Shown here piece by piece: positions 26,159-35,242 of a DNA stretch of 64,000 bases; position 1 is the first letter of the stretch, and each line of letters starts with the position of its first letter. Source of the stretch: an uncultured Roseicyclus sp. (lineage in GTDB: Bacteria; Pseudomonadota; Alphaproteobacteria; Rhodobacterales; Rhodobacteraceae); the NCBI GenBank assembly GCA_947489665.1, contig CANLEH010000003.1, positions 463,400 to 527,399 of the forward strand, in the 5' to 3' direction. The notes under the pieces were generated by a model. That model was not told where the DNA came from. It worked only from the letters and a program-made list of their open reading frames with translations, and searched no databases. A program made the position numbers and the translations under genes.

Positions 26159-27205
26159 ATGCCGTCCTCGGAAACAGCACAGGACCGCACCCCGACACAG
26201 GCCGTTCCCACGGCACTGGACCTTGGGCTTTATGCGCGTGCCGAGGCGGGGCCAAAGATCACTGTCATCGAGATCGTCGCCATCGGCGTGTCGCTTCTGT
26301 GGATCATCGCTGTGGTCTTTCTGGGCTTTGGCGGGGGCGAGGCGTCGGATGCACAAACCGGCCTGAGCATGTTGCTGTCGTTTCTGGCGGTGATCCTGCC
26401 GCTGGCGTTGATCTGGGTGGCCGCGATGGCCGCGCGGACCGCGCGTGCGCTCAGGCAAGAGGCGGCCCGGCTGCAGGCGTCGATCGATGCGATGCGCGCC
26501 GCATACGTTGAACAGCAGCAGCGCCAGAGCATGGAGATGAAGCCCGAGCTGGTGCAGAAGCTAGATGATCTGGTGGCCGCGCAGGCGGCGGCGGAGACCA
26601 AGCTTGCGACCTTCACCTCGCTGCGGACGGCGGGCCCGGCGGAGATCAGAGCAGCGGTTCCACCCGCGGCGCTTCTGGAAGATCCCGCGCAGCCACAACC
26701 GGTGCTTGGCCTGGTTCAGCCTGCCGAGGTTGAGCCGATTTCGGTGGCTGATTTCATCAAGGCGCTGAATTTCCCCGAGAATGAGCATGACAAGGAAGGC
26801 TTCCGCACGTTGCGCCGGGCGCTGGAAGATCGCGCGACAGAGCGGTTGATCCGCGCGAGCCAGGATGTGCTGACGCTGTTGTCCCAGGACGGCATCTACA
26901 TGGATGATCTGCGGCCCGATCGCTCACGGCCCGAGGTCTGGCGGCGCTTTGCCAAGGGCGAGCGTGGGCGCCCGATTGCGGCGCTTGGCGGCATCCATGA
27001 CCGTTCATCGCTGGTGCTTGCGGCCGGTCGGATGCGCAAAGATCCGGTGTTCCGCGACGCAGTGCACCATTTCCTGCGCCACTTCGACCGGACGTTCATG
27101 GAGTTTGAGAAGAACGCCTCGGACGCCGAGATTGCGGAACTGTCCGACACACGCACGGCGCGGGCGTTCATGTTGCTGGGGCGTGTGACCGGCACGTTTG
27201 ACTAA
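26159..27205 (+). CDS. Conserved two-TM protein with coiled coil, function unknown
   Basis: 348 aa. ATG 26159 has GAGG 7 nt upstream; an in-frame TTG at 26147 is the alternative. Two TM segments (about residues 40-62 and 70-93), a coiled coil (about 97-165), a Pro/Ala linker, then a soluble helical domain (about 195-345) with conserved-looking FIKALNFPENEHDKEGFRTL and HHFLRHFDRTFMEFEK. I recognise it only as a Rhodobacterales-type hypothetical that follows greA. The topology suggests an inner-membrane anchor with a cytoplasmic domain. Confidence 0.7.
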   Translation: MPSSETAQDRTPTQAVPTALDLGLYARAEAGPKITVIEIVAIGVSLLWIIAVVFLGFGGGEASDAQTGLSMLLSFLAVILPLALIWVAAMAARTARALRQEAARLQASIDAMRAAYVEQQQRQSMEMKPELVQKLDDLVAAQAAAETKLATFTSLRTAGPAEIRAAVPPAALLEDPAQPQPVLGLVQPAEVEPISVADFIKALNFPENEHDKEGFRTLRRALEDRATERLIRASQDVLTLLSQDGIYMDDLRPDRSRPEVWRRFAKGERGRPIAALGGIHDRSSLVLAAGRMRKDPVFRDAVHHFLRHFDRTFMEFEKNASDAEIAELSDTRTARAFMLLGRVTGTFD

Positions 27206-27298
27206 GGTTCAGACTCCGAAAGTTCGAATGCCCCCCGCCATTGCTGGCGGAGGGCACCCGGACCAGAGCCTCAAAAGGGCTCATTCGGTTGACTGGTC

Positions 27299-27619
27299 TT
27301 ACTCGTCTTCAAGCGAGGCTGCGCGCAGGCGGTCGAAGATGTCTGCGCCGTAGGCGGGCTGGCCGTTGACCAGCGTCGCGCCATTCACGCCGCGCAGGTC
27401 GGAGGCGACGTCTTGCGTGCCGTTGAGGACGCTGAAGGTGGTGCCGAGGCTGCCGGCGGGTGTCACACGCTGGCCAACACCGTTCACGTTGGTCTGCTCC
27501 AGAACGCTGTTTTCCGACAGGTTGAAGTGCTGGATCGCGGCGACGGACGCTGCGGATTGGGCGAAGGCCGGGGCGGCAACGGTGGCGGCGACGGCGGCGA
27601 TAAGAGCGATCTTTTTCAT
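27299..27619 (-). CDS. Small secreted protein, function unknown
   Basis: 106 aa. Clear signal peptide MKKIALIAAVAATVAAPAFA, mature part polar with Asn/Gln/Val (HFNLSENSVLEQTNVNGVG) and an acidic end LRAASLEDE. Not recognised. ATG 27619 chosen because it opens the signal peptide; the frame is open further upstream without support. Convergent with the preceding gene. Confidence 0.65.
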   Translation of the reverse strand: MKKIALIAAVAATVAAPAFAQSAASVAAIQHFNLSENSVLEQTNVNGVGQRVTPAGSLGTTFSVLNGTQDVASDLRGVNGATLVNGQPAYGADIFDRLRAASLEDE

Positions 27620-27947
27620 TGTACTGGTCCTACTCAGTTTCGTGTGTGTGGGCCCGATTTGGGAGGGGGCCCGGGGTTGGTTTGGTTTCGGTGGAGAGCC
27701 TCTGTGGCCGTCCGATGAGATGAATATGAGGGGGAGTGGCGGCGCAATCCATACACGGAAGCGCGAGCAATTGCGGATATAGGTGCGCATGCGCACAGAC
27801 ATGCTCAGGCCCTGCACGAACCCCACGCCCGCGTGAACGCCAGTCGCGGGGGCGTGAGAAACGGGCGTGGGCTTTGAAATATTTGGAAGATTCGGTGCGG
27901 CTCAGGCCGACTCGCCGGATGCCTGCCTGGGGTCGAGTCGATCGCTC
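27620..27947. other. 328-bp gene-free stretch
   Basis: Holds the promoter side of the small secreted protein (minus strand) and the 3' end of the rnhA operon. The palindrome TGCGCATGCGCA lies at about 27784-27795. A 10-bp inverted repeat, CCCACGCCCG (27822-27831) / CGGGCGTGGG (27862-27871), could form a hairpin downstream of the TRIC-channel gene but has no U-tract. I see no coding region. Confidence 0.5.
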
Positions 27948-28571
27948 TTACTCGCGCGGGGGGCGCGCTTTGTAGACGGGCAGGGACCAGCCAAACAGCA
28001 AAGAGCCCGTGCGGAGACCAAATGTGACGGTGACGCAAATGGCCGTGCCCCAGATCGGATCGGCATTGAGGAGACGCACGCCGAGAAGGGCGGCGCCCGC
28101 GCCGCCAAATGCGGCGGTCACGTAAAGCTCCCCCTGTTTGAGGACAAGCGGTACCTCATTGGCGATGACATCGCGAGCCAACCCGCCGAAGGTTCCGGTT
28201 GCCACGCCCATGACCAGCACAACCGGGGCAGAGGCGCCGAGGTTCCGCGCGACGGCAACCCCGGCAGCGACGGCAATGGCCAAGGCCATCGCATCCAGCC
28301 AGATGAGCCATTTCAACCGGCTTTCCAGAAGGTGGGCGGTGAAAAAGACGAGCACGGCAGCGAGCGCCGCAATGCCGAGCGGTGTGGGGTCTGCGATCCA
28401 GAAGACAGGATCACGGTCGAGGAGCAAATCGCGCACGGTGCCGCCGCCTACGGCGGTGAGCGCCGCGAAGAATACGAAGCCCACAATGTCGAGTTGCGCA
28501 CGGGAGGCGGCGAGTGCGCCGGTCAGAGCGAAGATCAGGGCAGAGGCATAGTCGAGGGCAAGCGCGGTCAT
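27948..28571 (-). CDS. TRIC/UPF0126 family cation channel
   Basis: 207 aa membrane protein, about seven TM segments in two repeats. Seen: FALTGALAASRAQLDIVG and the repeated glycine motifs GGGTVRDLLLDRDP and GTFGGLARDVIANE, the signature of UPF0126, now known as prokaryotic TRIC-type potassium channels. Last gene of a five-gene overlapping operon; its start overlaps the NUDIX stop by 4 nt. Confidence 0.88.
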   Translation of the reverse strand: MTALALDYASALIFALTGALAASRAQLDIVGFVFFAALTAVGGGTVRDLLLDRDPVFWIADPTPLGIAALAAVLVFFTAHLLESRLKWLIWLDAMALAIAVAAGVAVARNLGASAPVVLVMGVATGTFGGLARDVIANEVPLVLKQGELYVTAAFGGAGAALLGVRLLNADPIWGTAICVTVTFGLRTGSLLFGWSLPVYKARPPRE

Positions 28572-28957
28572 GCCAAGGCCGCCCGAATGTGCGTGGCCGC
28601 GCGCTGGAAGGCTGGGGCGAAGGCGGCGGGCAGTGGATCATTCAGGCTTTGCCAGAAGAAGGAGAAGACATGTCCGCCGTCATCGGCGCAGGCATGGTCC
28701 CAAGTCTCGGGCAGGTCGGCGTCCTGCATCAGCCAGAAATGCCAGGTTTCGCCGTCCACGATCGCATCGCTTTCACCAAGATAATGGACCGCCGCAAGGA
28801 CAAAACCTGTTTCTTCGTAGAGTTCGCGCATGGCGGTTTCAGGAGTTGTTTCCTCCTCTTCCAGCGTGCCTTTGACAAATTGTAACCCCGCCATGGGGTG
28901 CCGGAACGCCAGAATGCGGCCATCTGAGCGCAGCACGAGCGGGCAGACCTTATCCAT
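28568..28957 (-). CDS. NUDIX hydrolase
   Basis: 129 aa. Canonical Nudix box: G58-ish GTLEEE then E, seven residues, RELYEETGF, matching GX5EX7REUXEEXGU. It hydrolyses a nucleoside diphosphate-linked substrate that cannot be named from sequence. ATG 28957 lies inside the end of rnhA (8 nt overlap); the longer frame from 29041 is antisense-like sequence inside rnhA. Confidence 0.88.
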   Translation of the reverse strand: MDKVCPLVLRSDGRILAFRHPMAGLQFVKGTLEEEETTPETAMRELYEETGFVLAAVHYLGESDAIVDGETWHFWLMQDADLPETWDHACADDGGHVFSFFWQSLNDPLPAAFAPAFQRAATHIRAALA

Positions 28958-29423
28958 CGTTGGAGCGTCGCTTTGGTTTGAACGGCTCCATGCCTGCGCG
29001 GGCCAGTTCGTCGGCGCGCTCATTCTCCGGATGGCCGGCATGACCCTTGACCCATTCCCAGGTCACATCGTGGCGGGCGGCGGCTTCGTCCAGGCGTTGC
29101 CACAGCTCCACGTTTTTGACGGGCTTCTTGGTAGAGGTCTTCCAGCCGTTGCGCTTCCAGCCGTGCAGCCAACCGGTGATACCGTTTTTCACATAGGCGC
29201 TGTCCGTCACAACGGTCAGGGACGAGGGGCGTTCGAGCGCTTCGAGGGCGTGGATTGCGGCGAGCAGCTCCATCCGGTTGTTGGTGGTCTCGGCCTCGCC
29301 CCCCTTGAGCTCCCTCTCTTTCACGACGGTTTCGCCGTCCTTGGCTTGCAACAGCGCGCCCCAGCCGCCGGGGCCCGGATTGCCGGAGCAAGCGCCGTCC
29401 GTGTAGGCGTAGAGATCAGGCAT
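28950..29423 (-). CDS. rnhA: Ribonuclease HI
   Basis: 157 aa. Degrades the RNA strand of RNA-DNA hybrids (R-loops, primers). Seen: D9 in [17 protein letters not shown]52 in NNRMELLA, D74 in VVTDSAYV, and [16 protein letters not shown] with D138, the full catalytic set. Overlaps the methyltransferase gene upstream and the NUDIX gene downstream by 8 nt each. In Rhodobacterales rnhA usually sits near ispH, as here. Confidence 0.95.
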   Translation of the reverse strand: MPDLYAYTDGACSGNPGPGGWGALLQAKDGETVVKERELKGGEAETTNNRMELLAAIHALEALERPSSLTVVTDSAYVKNGITGWLHGWKRNGWKTSTKKPVKNVELWQRLDEAAARHDVTWEWVKGHAGHPENERADELARAGMEPFKPKRRSNDG

Positions 29424-30012
29424 TGGGGCCTCTTGCGTGCATCAGGAAGAACGGGGCGACCTCACCGGACAGACCGGCCTCTTCGCCGGTTTCGACATGG
29501 GTGACCGAGGCGCCCAGGTCGCGCAGAAGCCCGCGCATCTCAAGCTCGGTCACGTAGGTGTAGCGGCGGCCGATTGTGTCGCGATCTTCGCCACTGCCGG
29601 ATTTCATGCCGATGAAGAGCGCACCGCCGGGTTTGAGGGCTTGGACCATGGCCGCGAGGTGCCGGGGCAGGTCGGCGCGCGGTGCGTGGAGCAGGCTGAA
29701 GCTGGCATAGACGCCGTCGAAGACGGCCGTGCCGCTGATATCGTCAAAGCTGCCAAGGCGCGCGTTGACGCCCCGGTGGAGGGCATCGCTGACAAAGGCC
29801 TCGGTCGGGTCAATGCCGTGCACCTCATGCCCGGCGGAGACCATCACCGCCGCATGCACCCCCGGCCCGCACCCTGCATCGAGGATCGTGGCGCGGGTGG
29901 GCAGCATGGAGAGGAAGCGGTCGATCGCCTCTCGCTGCATTTGGCTGATGGGCAGGTCGGCGTAGCGTTGTGCCTGCGCCTCGTACACGTCGATGGTTTT
30001 GCGATCGGTCAT
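29416..30012 (-). CDS. Class I SAM-dependent methyltransferase
   Basis: 198 aa. Motif [17 protein letters not shown], motif II HGIDPTE, and the post-motif [15 protein letters not shown] mark a UbiE/BioC-like methyltransferase. Substrate unknown. ATG 30012 chosen: the protein then begins [19 protein letters not shown], a normal lead-in; the open frame to 30528 is antisense to the next gene. Overlaps DUF3429 (4 nt) and rnhA (8 nt). Confidence 0.85.
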   Translation of the reverse strand: MTDRKTIDVYEAQAQRYADLPISQMQREAIDRFLSMLPTRATILDAGCGPGVHAAVMVSAGHEVHGIDPTEAFVSDALHRGVNARLGSFDDISGTAVFDGVYASFSLLHAPRADLPRHLAAMVQALKPGGALFIGMKSGSGEDRDTIGRRYTYVTELEMRGLLRDLGASVTHVETGEEAGLSGEVAPFFLMHARGPNA

Positions 30013-30467
30013 GGAACGAAGGCTGCGCCGATGGCGAGGCAAAAGACAACCACCGAAGTGAGGATCAATCGCAGGCTCATCCACCACTCGGGCGCGAGGC
30101 CCTTGCGTGCGCATATCCAGTCGACCGCCAGAAGGCTGACAAAGCCGAAGATCAACGCGAAGATCTGTGTCAGAGGCGACATGTTGAACATGAAAAACAT
30201 CAGGATCGCGGGCAGGACGGATAGTGTCAGTCCGATGGGCATCCATGGTCCGCCCGCCTTGGCCGCAAAGCCCCAGATCACGCCCGCCATGAAGCTGAGG
30301 ATGATCGTGCCATAGGCCAGAAGGACTGGAACGCCGCTGTAGATCAGCACAATGTCCGGGACATCCAGATAGGCGATGACGATCCACGCGGCGCTGGCCG
30401 CCCCCCAGAGAAAAGGGATCAGGCCTGCGAGGCCGAGGAAAAGGGCGGAAGAGGGGATGCGAGACAT
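30009..30467 (-). CDS. DUF3429 family membrane protein
   Basis: 152 aa, five predicted TM segments. The opening IPSSALFLGLAGLIPFLWGA and the segment YGTIILSFMAGVIWGFA fit DUF3429. Function unknown. First gene of the overlapping set DUF3429-methyltransferase-rnhA-NUDIX-TRIC. Confidence 0.8.
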   Translation of the reverse strand: MSRIPSSALFLGLAGLIPFLWGAASAAWIVIAYLDVPDIVLIYSGVPVLLAYGTIILSFMAGVIWGFAAKAGGPWMPIGLTLSVLPAILMFFMFNMSPLTQIFALIFGFVSLLAVDWICARKGLAPEWWMSLRLILTSVVVFCLAIGAAFVP

Positions 30468-30547
30468 GGGGGCCTATGTGGCGCGTGCCATTGGGTTCGG
30501 CAAGGGCCTGAGACGGCACAGCGGACAAAGTCGTTGAAGGGAAGATT

Positions 30548-30592
30548 CCGGGGCGCTGCCCCGGACCCCGAGGTATTTTTGAAACAAGGAAG
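30548..30592. repeat. Hairpin plus CCCCGAGGTATTT module (repeat copy)
   Basis: Hairpin CCGGGGCGCTGCCCCGG (30548-30564) followed by CCCCGAGGTATTT, two bases, GAAACAAG (30566-30588). The same hairpin-then-module order occurs at 23247-23300. Read on the plus strand the hairpin is followed by TATTTTT. It lies between the DUF3429 start and the LysE stop. Confidence 0.55.
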
Positions 30593-30594
30593 GG

Positions 30595-31209
30595 TCAGGC
30601 GCGCTCAAGGGCGAGGCGGCCCGCCAGTAACGCAAAGATCGCGGCGAAGGAGCGGTTGAGCCACGCCATGATGCGGACGGAGCCGAGGATCTTGGCGCGG
30701 GCCTGCGAGGCGAAGAGGCCGTAGAGAACGAAGACCGCAAAGGTCATGGCCATGAAGACGGAGCCGAGGATGACGATTTCCTGCGTGACGGTGGCCGGGT
30801 TGCCGGACAGGAAGGGCGTCAGCAGCGACAGGAAGAAGATCGAGAGTTTCGGGTTCAGGATATTGATGAGCGCGCCGCGCCGGGCGATGGCGATGCCGGG
30901 CTCAGAATTTGTGGACGGCTCCACATTCAACGCGCCGCCTGAGCGCAGGGCCGAGTAAGCGAGGTAGAGCAGGTAAGCCACGCCCGCGAATTTCACGATA
31001 TTGAACAGCAGCGCCGAGGTGTGGAGGACGGCGGCAAGGCCAAGGGTTGCGGCCAGCAGGTGCGGGACGATGCCGAAGGTGCAGCCAAGCGCGGCCCAAA
31101 GCGCGGCGCGTTTGCCGCGGCCAAGGCCGAGGGCCAGCGTGTAGAGCACACCCGTTCCGGGGGCGATGACAACGACGAAGGCGGTCAGGAGGAATTGGGT
31201 GCTGAGCAT
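30595..31209 (-). CDS. LysE/RhtB family exporter
   Basis: 204 aa, about five or six TM segments. Starts FLLTAFVVVIAPGTGVLYTL (cf. the LysE/RhtB N-terminus) and has NILNPKLSIFFLSLLTPFL, the conserved NPK segment. Exports amino acids, homoserine lactones or related compounds; substrate unknown. A palindrome CCGTAACAAGTATTACGG lies 12 bp before the ATG and matches the sites between the TetR regulator and DUF1772 genes, so it is probably under that TetR. Confidence 0.88.
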   Translation of the reverse strand: MLSTQFLLTAFVVVIAPGTGVLYTLALGLGRGKRAALWAALGCTFGIVPHLLAATLGLAAVLHTSALLFNIVKFAGVAYLLYLAYSALRSGGALNVEPSTNSEPGIAIARRGALINILNPKLSIFFLSLLTPFLSGNPATVTQEIVILGSVFMAMTFAVFVLYGLFASQARAKILGSVRIMAWLNRSFAAIFALLAGRLALERA

Positions 31210-31220
31210 TTTGTTTGCAT

Positions 31221-31238
31221 CCGTAACAAGTATTACGG
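31221..31238. promoter_or_regulatory. Predicted TetR operator upstream of the LysE exporter
   Basis: CCGTAACAAGTATTACGG: perfect 6-bp arms CCGTAA/TTACGG around 6 bp. Same arms and spacing as the site at 36501-36518 beside the TetR gene. Confidence 0.6.
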
Positions 31239-31291
31239 TTTGAGTGTTACAGGTTTGTATGCTCTGCGCAAGGCTACAGCAGTGGTGCCCT

Positions 31292-31750
31292 TCAGTCCTG
31301 AAGTGCGGCCAGCAGTTTCGAGATGCGCTTTGCGCGCGTCTCGGGTCGTTTGGCTGTCTCGATCGGATAGAGCGCGCTGCGCTTTTTTCCTGGTGTCAGC
31401 TTTTCCCATCGCTCGGACAGGCCCGAGGATCGCAGCGCGTTGAGAAGGTCACGCGGCACGTCCACCGCATCGTCGGGTGCGGGGCGAAGGCGGGCTTCGA
31501 ACACATCCCCGGGCTCAAGGCCAATCCGGTCCAACAGGCTCTTGCCGGCCCAGAGAAAGGGGGTGTCGATCACCTTGGCCGGTGCCTTGGAGATGGCGAG
31601 GTTGACGGGATGGTCGTTGAACTCTCCCTCCACGCGTTTTGTCGGGCCGAGCGCGTCCAACACCGCTTCGGGCAGGGCGACCACCGTATAGACGGCGTCC
31701 CCCCAGGGCATGGGCTGCACACGGGCTTCGAAAGTTACATAGTCGGTCAC
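31292..31750 (-). CDS. YdeI/OmpD-associated family protein (DUF1905)
   Basis: 152 aa. N-terminal DUF1905 beta-barrel (FEARVQPMPWGDAVYTVVAL, then KRVEGEFNDHPVNLAI and GLEPGDVFEARLRPAP) and a C-terminal YdeI-type helical tail (VPRDLLNALRSSG ... AKRPETRAKRISKLLAAL). Linked in some bacteria to bacteriocin or peptide resistance; role here unknown. GTG 31750 overlaps the stop of the preceding gene (GTGA); the frame opens earlier at a TTG (31762) without support. Confidence 0.78.
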   Translation of the reverse strand: MTDYVTFEARVQPMPWGDAVYTVVALPEAVLDALGPTKRVEGEFNDHPVNLAISKAPAKVIDTPFLWAGKSLLDRIGLEPGDVFEARLRPAPDDAVDVPRDLLNALRSSGLSERWEKLTPGKKRSALYPIETAKRPETRAKRISKLLAALQD

Positions 31751-32577
31751 GTGCGGGGCCAAAGCTGCGGGAAGAAATCGCCTGCGATGCGGTCGCCTTC
31801 GCTGTATCCCGCCGCTTCAAACTGCGCGCGTTCGTCCTTGGCCCAATCGCCGCGGTAGCGGATCATGCCATCCGGCGCGGTCATGCGCAGGGTGAAACGG
31901 CGCACGGTTTCAGACGGCGTGACCGAGGCCAGCCCGCCGTGCAGCGTGCGCATATCGAAGAAAATGCAATCGCCAAGGTCGAGGTCCCATTGCAGCAAGT
32001 CGTGGCTGTCGGCGGTCACGTCGGGCGGGATGTGGTAGGTCTTTCCGTTGACGGTCTGGGGTTCCATGCTGGCATGGCCATCGGCGAAGCGCACCCGCAT
32101 GAACAGCTTGTCCCACAGGTGGGAGCCTTTGACGAAGGCGATCCCGTTTTCCTTTGTCACGGGTTCCAGCGGCAACCACAGGACGCACATCGTGCCCTCG
32201 AAATCGAAATAGGCGAGGTCCTGGTGGAAGGGCGGGCGGGAGGTTGAGCCCGCCTCACGCAGGAACCAATTGTCCATCACCAGGTTGACGCTCGGTGCAT
32301 TGAGCAGCTGTGCCGCAAGTGGGGCGCAAGGCGAATTGTGAACAAAGTCGGTGAATTCCGGGATCTCGGACCAGAGCCAATAGCCCTCCAGATAGGCCGG
32401 GGCGTCGGGGTCTTTGGTGTGGCGCGCGACATTGGGATGCGGTGCGGCCGTGGCGCAGTCGATGCCGTTGCGCAGCGTCTCGAGCCAGTCGGGGGCGAAG
32501 GCTTTGCGGATAGCGACGGCTCCGTCACGGCGGAAGTCGGCGAGGGTATCGGCGGGAAGAGTCGGGAGGTCGAGCAT
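31747..32577 (-). CDS. Phytanoyl-CoA dioxygenase (PhyH) family protein
   Basis: 276 aa Fe(II)/2-oxoglutarate oxygenase. Seen: HxD iron ligands in PPFHQDLAYF, the distal His in MRTLHGGLASV and the 2-oxoglutarate Arg in TVRRFTLRM. Substrate unknown; could be a lipid, osmolyte or alkaloid-like compound. ATG 32577 gives MLDLPTLPADTLADFRRDG, a normal PhyH opening; the open frame to 32724 is antisense to the next gene. Coupled to the YdeI gene. Confidence 0.85.
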   Translation of the reverse strand: MLDLPTLPADTLADFRRDGAVAIRKAFAPDWLETLRNGIDCATAAPHPNVARHTKDPDAPAYLEGYWLWSEIPEFTDFVHNSPCAPLAAQLLNAPSVNLVMDNWFLREAGSTSRPPFHQDLAYFDFEGTMCVLWLPLEPVTKENGIAFVKGSHLWDKLFMRVRFADGHASMEPQTVNGKTYHIPPDVTADSHDLLQWDLDLGDCIFFDMRTLHGGLASVTPSETVRRFTLRMTAPDGMIRYRGDWAKDERAQFEAAGYSEGDRIAGDFFPQLWPRT

Positions 32578-32623
32578 GGGCCCAGTCTGACCCTGGGTCC
32601 GCGTTTTCACAACGGTATTTGCG

Positions 32624-33262
32624 TCACCCGACCGGCGGATTTCGCCACGTGCTTGCGGCGAAGGGCTGTTGCAGGGCGCGTTCGACCATCGCCAGATGGT
32701 CCTGCCCGTAGAACGGATCGCCATCCACGATGTAGGTGGGGGAGCCGAAGATCGAATTGGCGATGGCCCAATCGTTGTTGGCCTCTAGCCTGCTTTGAAC
32801 CGTAGCTGATCCCGCCTTGATGAGAAGGGCGCGTGCGCCATGGCCGGCGTCGGCGGCGAGCTTGAGAAGCGTCTCTCGGTTCGACAAGTCGGCATCGTCG
32901 CGCCAATGGGCCTCCAGCAGGCGGTGCGCCATGTCATCGACGGCTGGCCCGCTTTCCCCCAGCGTGAGGATCATGCCGGACGCGAGGCTGTAATCGGCAT
33001 CGTGGTGGGTCGGGCGATGGTGAAGGATGGGAACGTCACGGAATTCGGACCAACGCTCAATCTCACGTCCGAAGAAGTAATCGACATGCGCCTGCGTCCG
33101 GGCCGCAAAGGGAAGGCTACCTTGCTGTTCTACAACGGGGGACAGAAGGATTGGGCGGTGGATGACCGTTGCGTCGTGGACGGCGGCGATGCGGTATAAC
33201 TCGCGCGAGCCAAGATAGGCGTAGGCGGAATGGGCGGAATAGACGTAGAGGATTTCCCGCAC
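32624..33262 (-). CDS. DsbA-family / 2-hydroxychromene-2-carboxylate isomerase-like protein
   Basis: 212 aa. Thioredoxin fold with helical insert as in GST-kappa and HCCA isomerase: N-terminal VYSAHSAYAYLGS, with the catalytic Ser region and no CxxC, and the C-terminal GSPTYIVDGDPFYGQDHL. Family members isomerise aromatic breakdown intermediates with glutathione or act as disulfide enzymes; here the substrate is unknown. It starts 3 bp downstream of the hypothetical gene, within the ispH-led operon. Confidence 0.82.
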   Translation of the reverse strand: MREILYVYSAHSAYAYLGSRELYRIAAVHDATVIHRPILLSPVVEQQGSLPFAARTQAHVDYFFGREIERWSEFRDVPILHHRPTHHDADYSLASGMILTLGESGPAVDDMAHRLLEAHWRDDADLSNRETLLKLAADAGHGARALLIKAGSATVQSRLEANNDWAIANSIFGSPTYIVDGDPFYGQDHLAMVERALQQPFAASTWRNPPVG

Positions 33263-33265
33263 GCC

Positions 33266-33622
33266 TCAGCCTCCGAACAGGCGTTTGAGAAAAGAGGTCT
33301 TTGGCGGGCAATATCCGCCATTTTCCAGGCGCTTGCGCAGGATGTCGTGCCATTCGTGGCCTGGCTTTGCGATCAGATCCCAAATCGGCCATTCGGGGGA
33401 CGCTTCAATACGATGCAGGATGGTCCAATTCAGGCCCGACCCCGTGTCGCCGTTGGCAGGCATGACAGAGAGAAGCACTTCGATCTCAGCAGCGCTCAGG
33501 TGCGCGGGCAGGTCGTCTGTCAGCGGATGGGCTGTGGCGATCAGATTGTAGTCGTCATCGGTGATCGGGCGCCCAAGCGCCTGGAGGGCAGCAACAGCGG
33601 GGTGAAGATCCGGGTCGCTCAT
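33266..33622 (-). CDS. Hypothetical protein in the ispH operon
   Basis: 118 aa soluble, acidic. Helical opening ([21 protein letters not shown]), tryptophan-rich middle, and a C-terminal basic tail [10 protein letters not shown]. Not recognised. Overlaps the ispH stop by 4 nt (ATGA) and precedes the DsbA-like gene by 3 bp, so it is cotranscribed with both. Confidence 0.7.
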   Translation of the reverse strand: MSDPDLHPAVAALQALGRPITDDDYNLIATAHPLTDDLPAHLSAAEIEVLLSVMPANGDTGSGLNWTILHRIEASPEWPIWDLIAKPGHEWHDILRKRLENGGYCPPKTSFLKRLFGG

Positions 33623-34569
33623 GCCGGTTCGCGCAGCACGCGGGGCACCTTGAATTCGACGTTCTCGACGGCGGTCTCGACCAGTTCGCGGGTGACATCG
33701 AAACGATCTTCAAACGCTCCGATGACCTCTTCGATCAGCACTTCAGGGGCCGAGGCGCCAGCGGTGATGCCGAGCGATTTGATCCCTTCCAGCGCGCGCC
33801 AATCGATGTCGGTGGCGCGTTGCACAAGCTGCGAATAGCTGCACCCGGCCCGCGCGGCGACTTCGACGAGGCGTTTGGAGTTGGAGCTGTTTGGTGCGCC
33901 AACCACCAGCATCGCATCGCATTTGGGGGCTGCGGCCTTCACGGCCTCTTGCCGGTTGGTGGTGGCGTAGCAGATGTCTTCCTTGTGGGGGCCGACGATG
34001 GCAGGGAAGCGGGATTGAAGGGCGGCCACGATGTCGGCGGTGTCGTCGACGGAAAGCGTTGTTTGGGTCACGAAGGCCAGTTTCGACGGGTCGCGCACGT
34101 CCACCGTTGCCACGTCTTCGACGGTTTCGACCAAGAGCACTTCACCTTCGGGCAATTGCCCCATGGTGCCGACCGTCTCCGGGTGGCCATTATGACCGAT
34201 CATGATCATCTGAAGGCCATTGTCGGCATGGCGCTGCGCCTCGATATGGACTTTGGACACAAGCGGGCAGGTGGCATCGACATAGACCATCTCGCGCGCC
34301 TGGGCGGCAGCGGGGACGGATTTTGGAACGCCATGGGCGGAGAAGATGACGGGGCGGTCATCGGGGCATTCTTCGAGTTCCTCGACGAAGACGGCGCCTT
34401 TTGCGCGCAGGTCATCGACCACGAATTTGTTGTGCACGATCTCGTGCCGCACGAAGACCGGCGCGCCCCATTTTTCCAGAGCCATCTCCACGATCTTGAT
34501 GGCGCGGTCCACACCTGCGCAAAAGCCGCGTGGGGCGGCGAGGTAGATCGTGAGGGGGGGCTTGGTCAT
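33619..34569 (-). CDS. ispH: 4-hydroxy-3-methylbut-2-enyl diphosphate reductase
   Basis: 316 aa. Last MEP-pathway enzyme; makes IPP and DMAPP with a 4Fe-4S cluster. The three cluster cysteines are present: C17 (PRGFCAGV), C101 (VDATCPLV) and C200 ([12 protein letters not shown]). The active-site [11 protein letters not shown] and HGV (SAHGVPKSV) segments are intact. ATG at 34569 follows AGGAGAG. First gene of the operon ispH-hypothetical-DsbA-like-PhyH-YdeI. Divergent from cytochrome c. Confidence 0.96.
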   Translation of the reverse strand: MTKPPLTIYLAAPRGFCAGVDRAIKIVEMALEKWGAPVFVRHEIVHNKFVVDDLRAKGAVFVEELEECPDDRPVIFSAHGVPKSVPAAAQAREMVYVDATCPLVSKVHIEAQRHADNGLQMIMIGHNGHPETVGTMGQLPEGEVLLVETVEDVATVDVRDPSKLAFVTQTTLSVDDTADIVAALQSRFPAIVGPHKEDICYATTNRQEAVKAAAPKCDAMLVVGAPNSSNSKRLVEVAARAGCSYSQLVQRATDIDWRALEGIKSLGITAGASAPEVLIEEVIGAFEDRFDVTRELVETAVENVEFKVPRVLREPA

Positions 34570-34684
34570 GGTCGTACTCTCCTGGTCAGCACAGAGGTAA
34601 GGGTCTAGGTCGCCCGGGTCCAGAGGGGCTTGCCCTCCTGTGCAGGAGGGATGGCAAGTAGGGCAAAAGGACGGGAGAGAATCA

Positions 34685-35158
34685 ATGAAGTCGATATGGA
34701 TTGCGGGATTGGCAGCCGTTGGGCTTGTTGCGGTATTGGGCGCCGTCTTGCCGATACAGGCTCAAACCGATCAGCAGCCAGTTTCCCGGTTGGCTTGGCA
34801 GAATGAGGAGGTCGTGGCGCTTGGGCGGGCGATTTATGAGGCTGAGTGCGCCTCCTGCCATGGTGCCGATCTTGAAGGGGCGCCGGATTGGAGAGTGCGG
34901 GATGACGCTGGATTCCTTCCAGCGCCGCCCCATGACGAGACTGGGCATACATGGCATCATCCTGACGAGGTGCTCATCGCTCTGACCACATACGGAACGG
35001 CGGCTTTGGTAGGCGGGGATTATCAGAGCAATATGATGGGCTTCGGTGACAGGTTGAGCGAAGACGAGATCATTGCTGTACTGAGCTACATCAAGTCGAC
35101 CTGGCCGGATGAGGTAATCGAGATCCATAACCAGATCAACGCAGATGCGGGTGGGTGA
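34685..35158 (+). CDS. Secreted c-type cytochrome (class I)
   Basis: 157 aa. Signal peptide [20 protein letters not shown] ending at AQ (about residue 27); heme site CASCH (C55, C58, H59), with the axial Met probably M117 or M118 in SNMMGFG. Electron carrier in the periplasm; partners not in the window. ATG 34685 follows GGGAGAG. The following peroxiredoxin-like gene starts 84 bp downstream and may be cotranscribed. Confidence 0.88.
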   Translation: MKSIWIAGLAAVGLVAVLGAVLPIQAQTDQQPVSRLAWQNEEVVALGRAIYEAECASCHGADLEGAPDWRVRDDAGFLPAPPHDETGHTWHHPDEVLIALTTYGTAALVGGDYQSNMMGFGDRLSEDEIIAVLSYIKSTWPDEVIEIHNQINADAGG

Positions 35159-35242
35159 CATTTGCGTGTTTGGCAGCCGCGACGTGTTGCGATGGCGGAT
35201 GCGAACGTGTTGAGTTCGTGTGACGTCCAAGGAGATTGCCCG

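Noticed and set aside
27783-27796. TGCGCATGCGCA palindrome as an operator
   Set aside because: Alternating CG-rich palindromes of this size occur by chance in a GC-rich genome and there is no second copy nearby.
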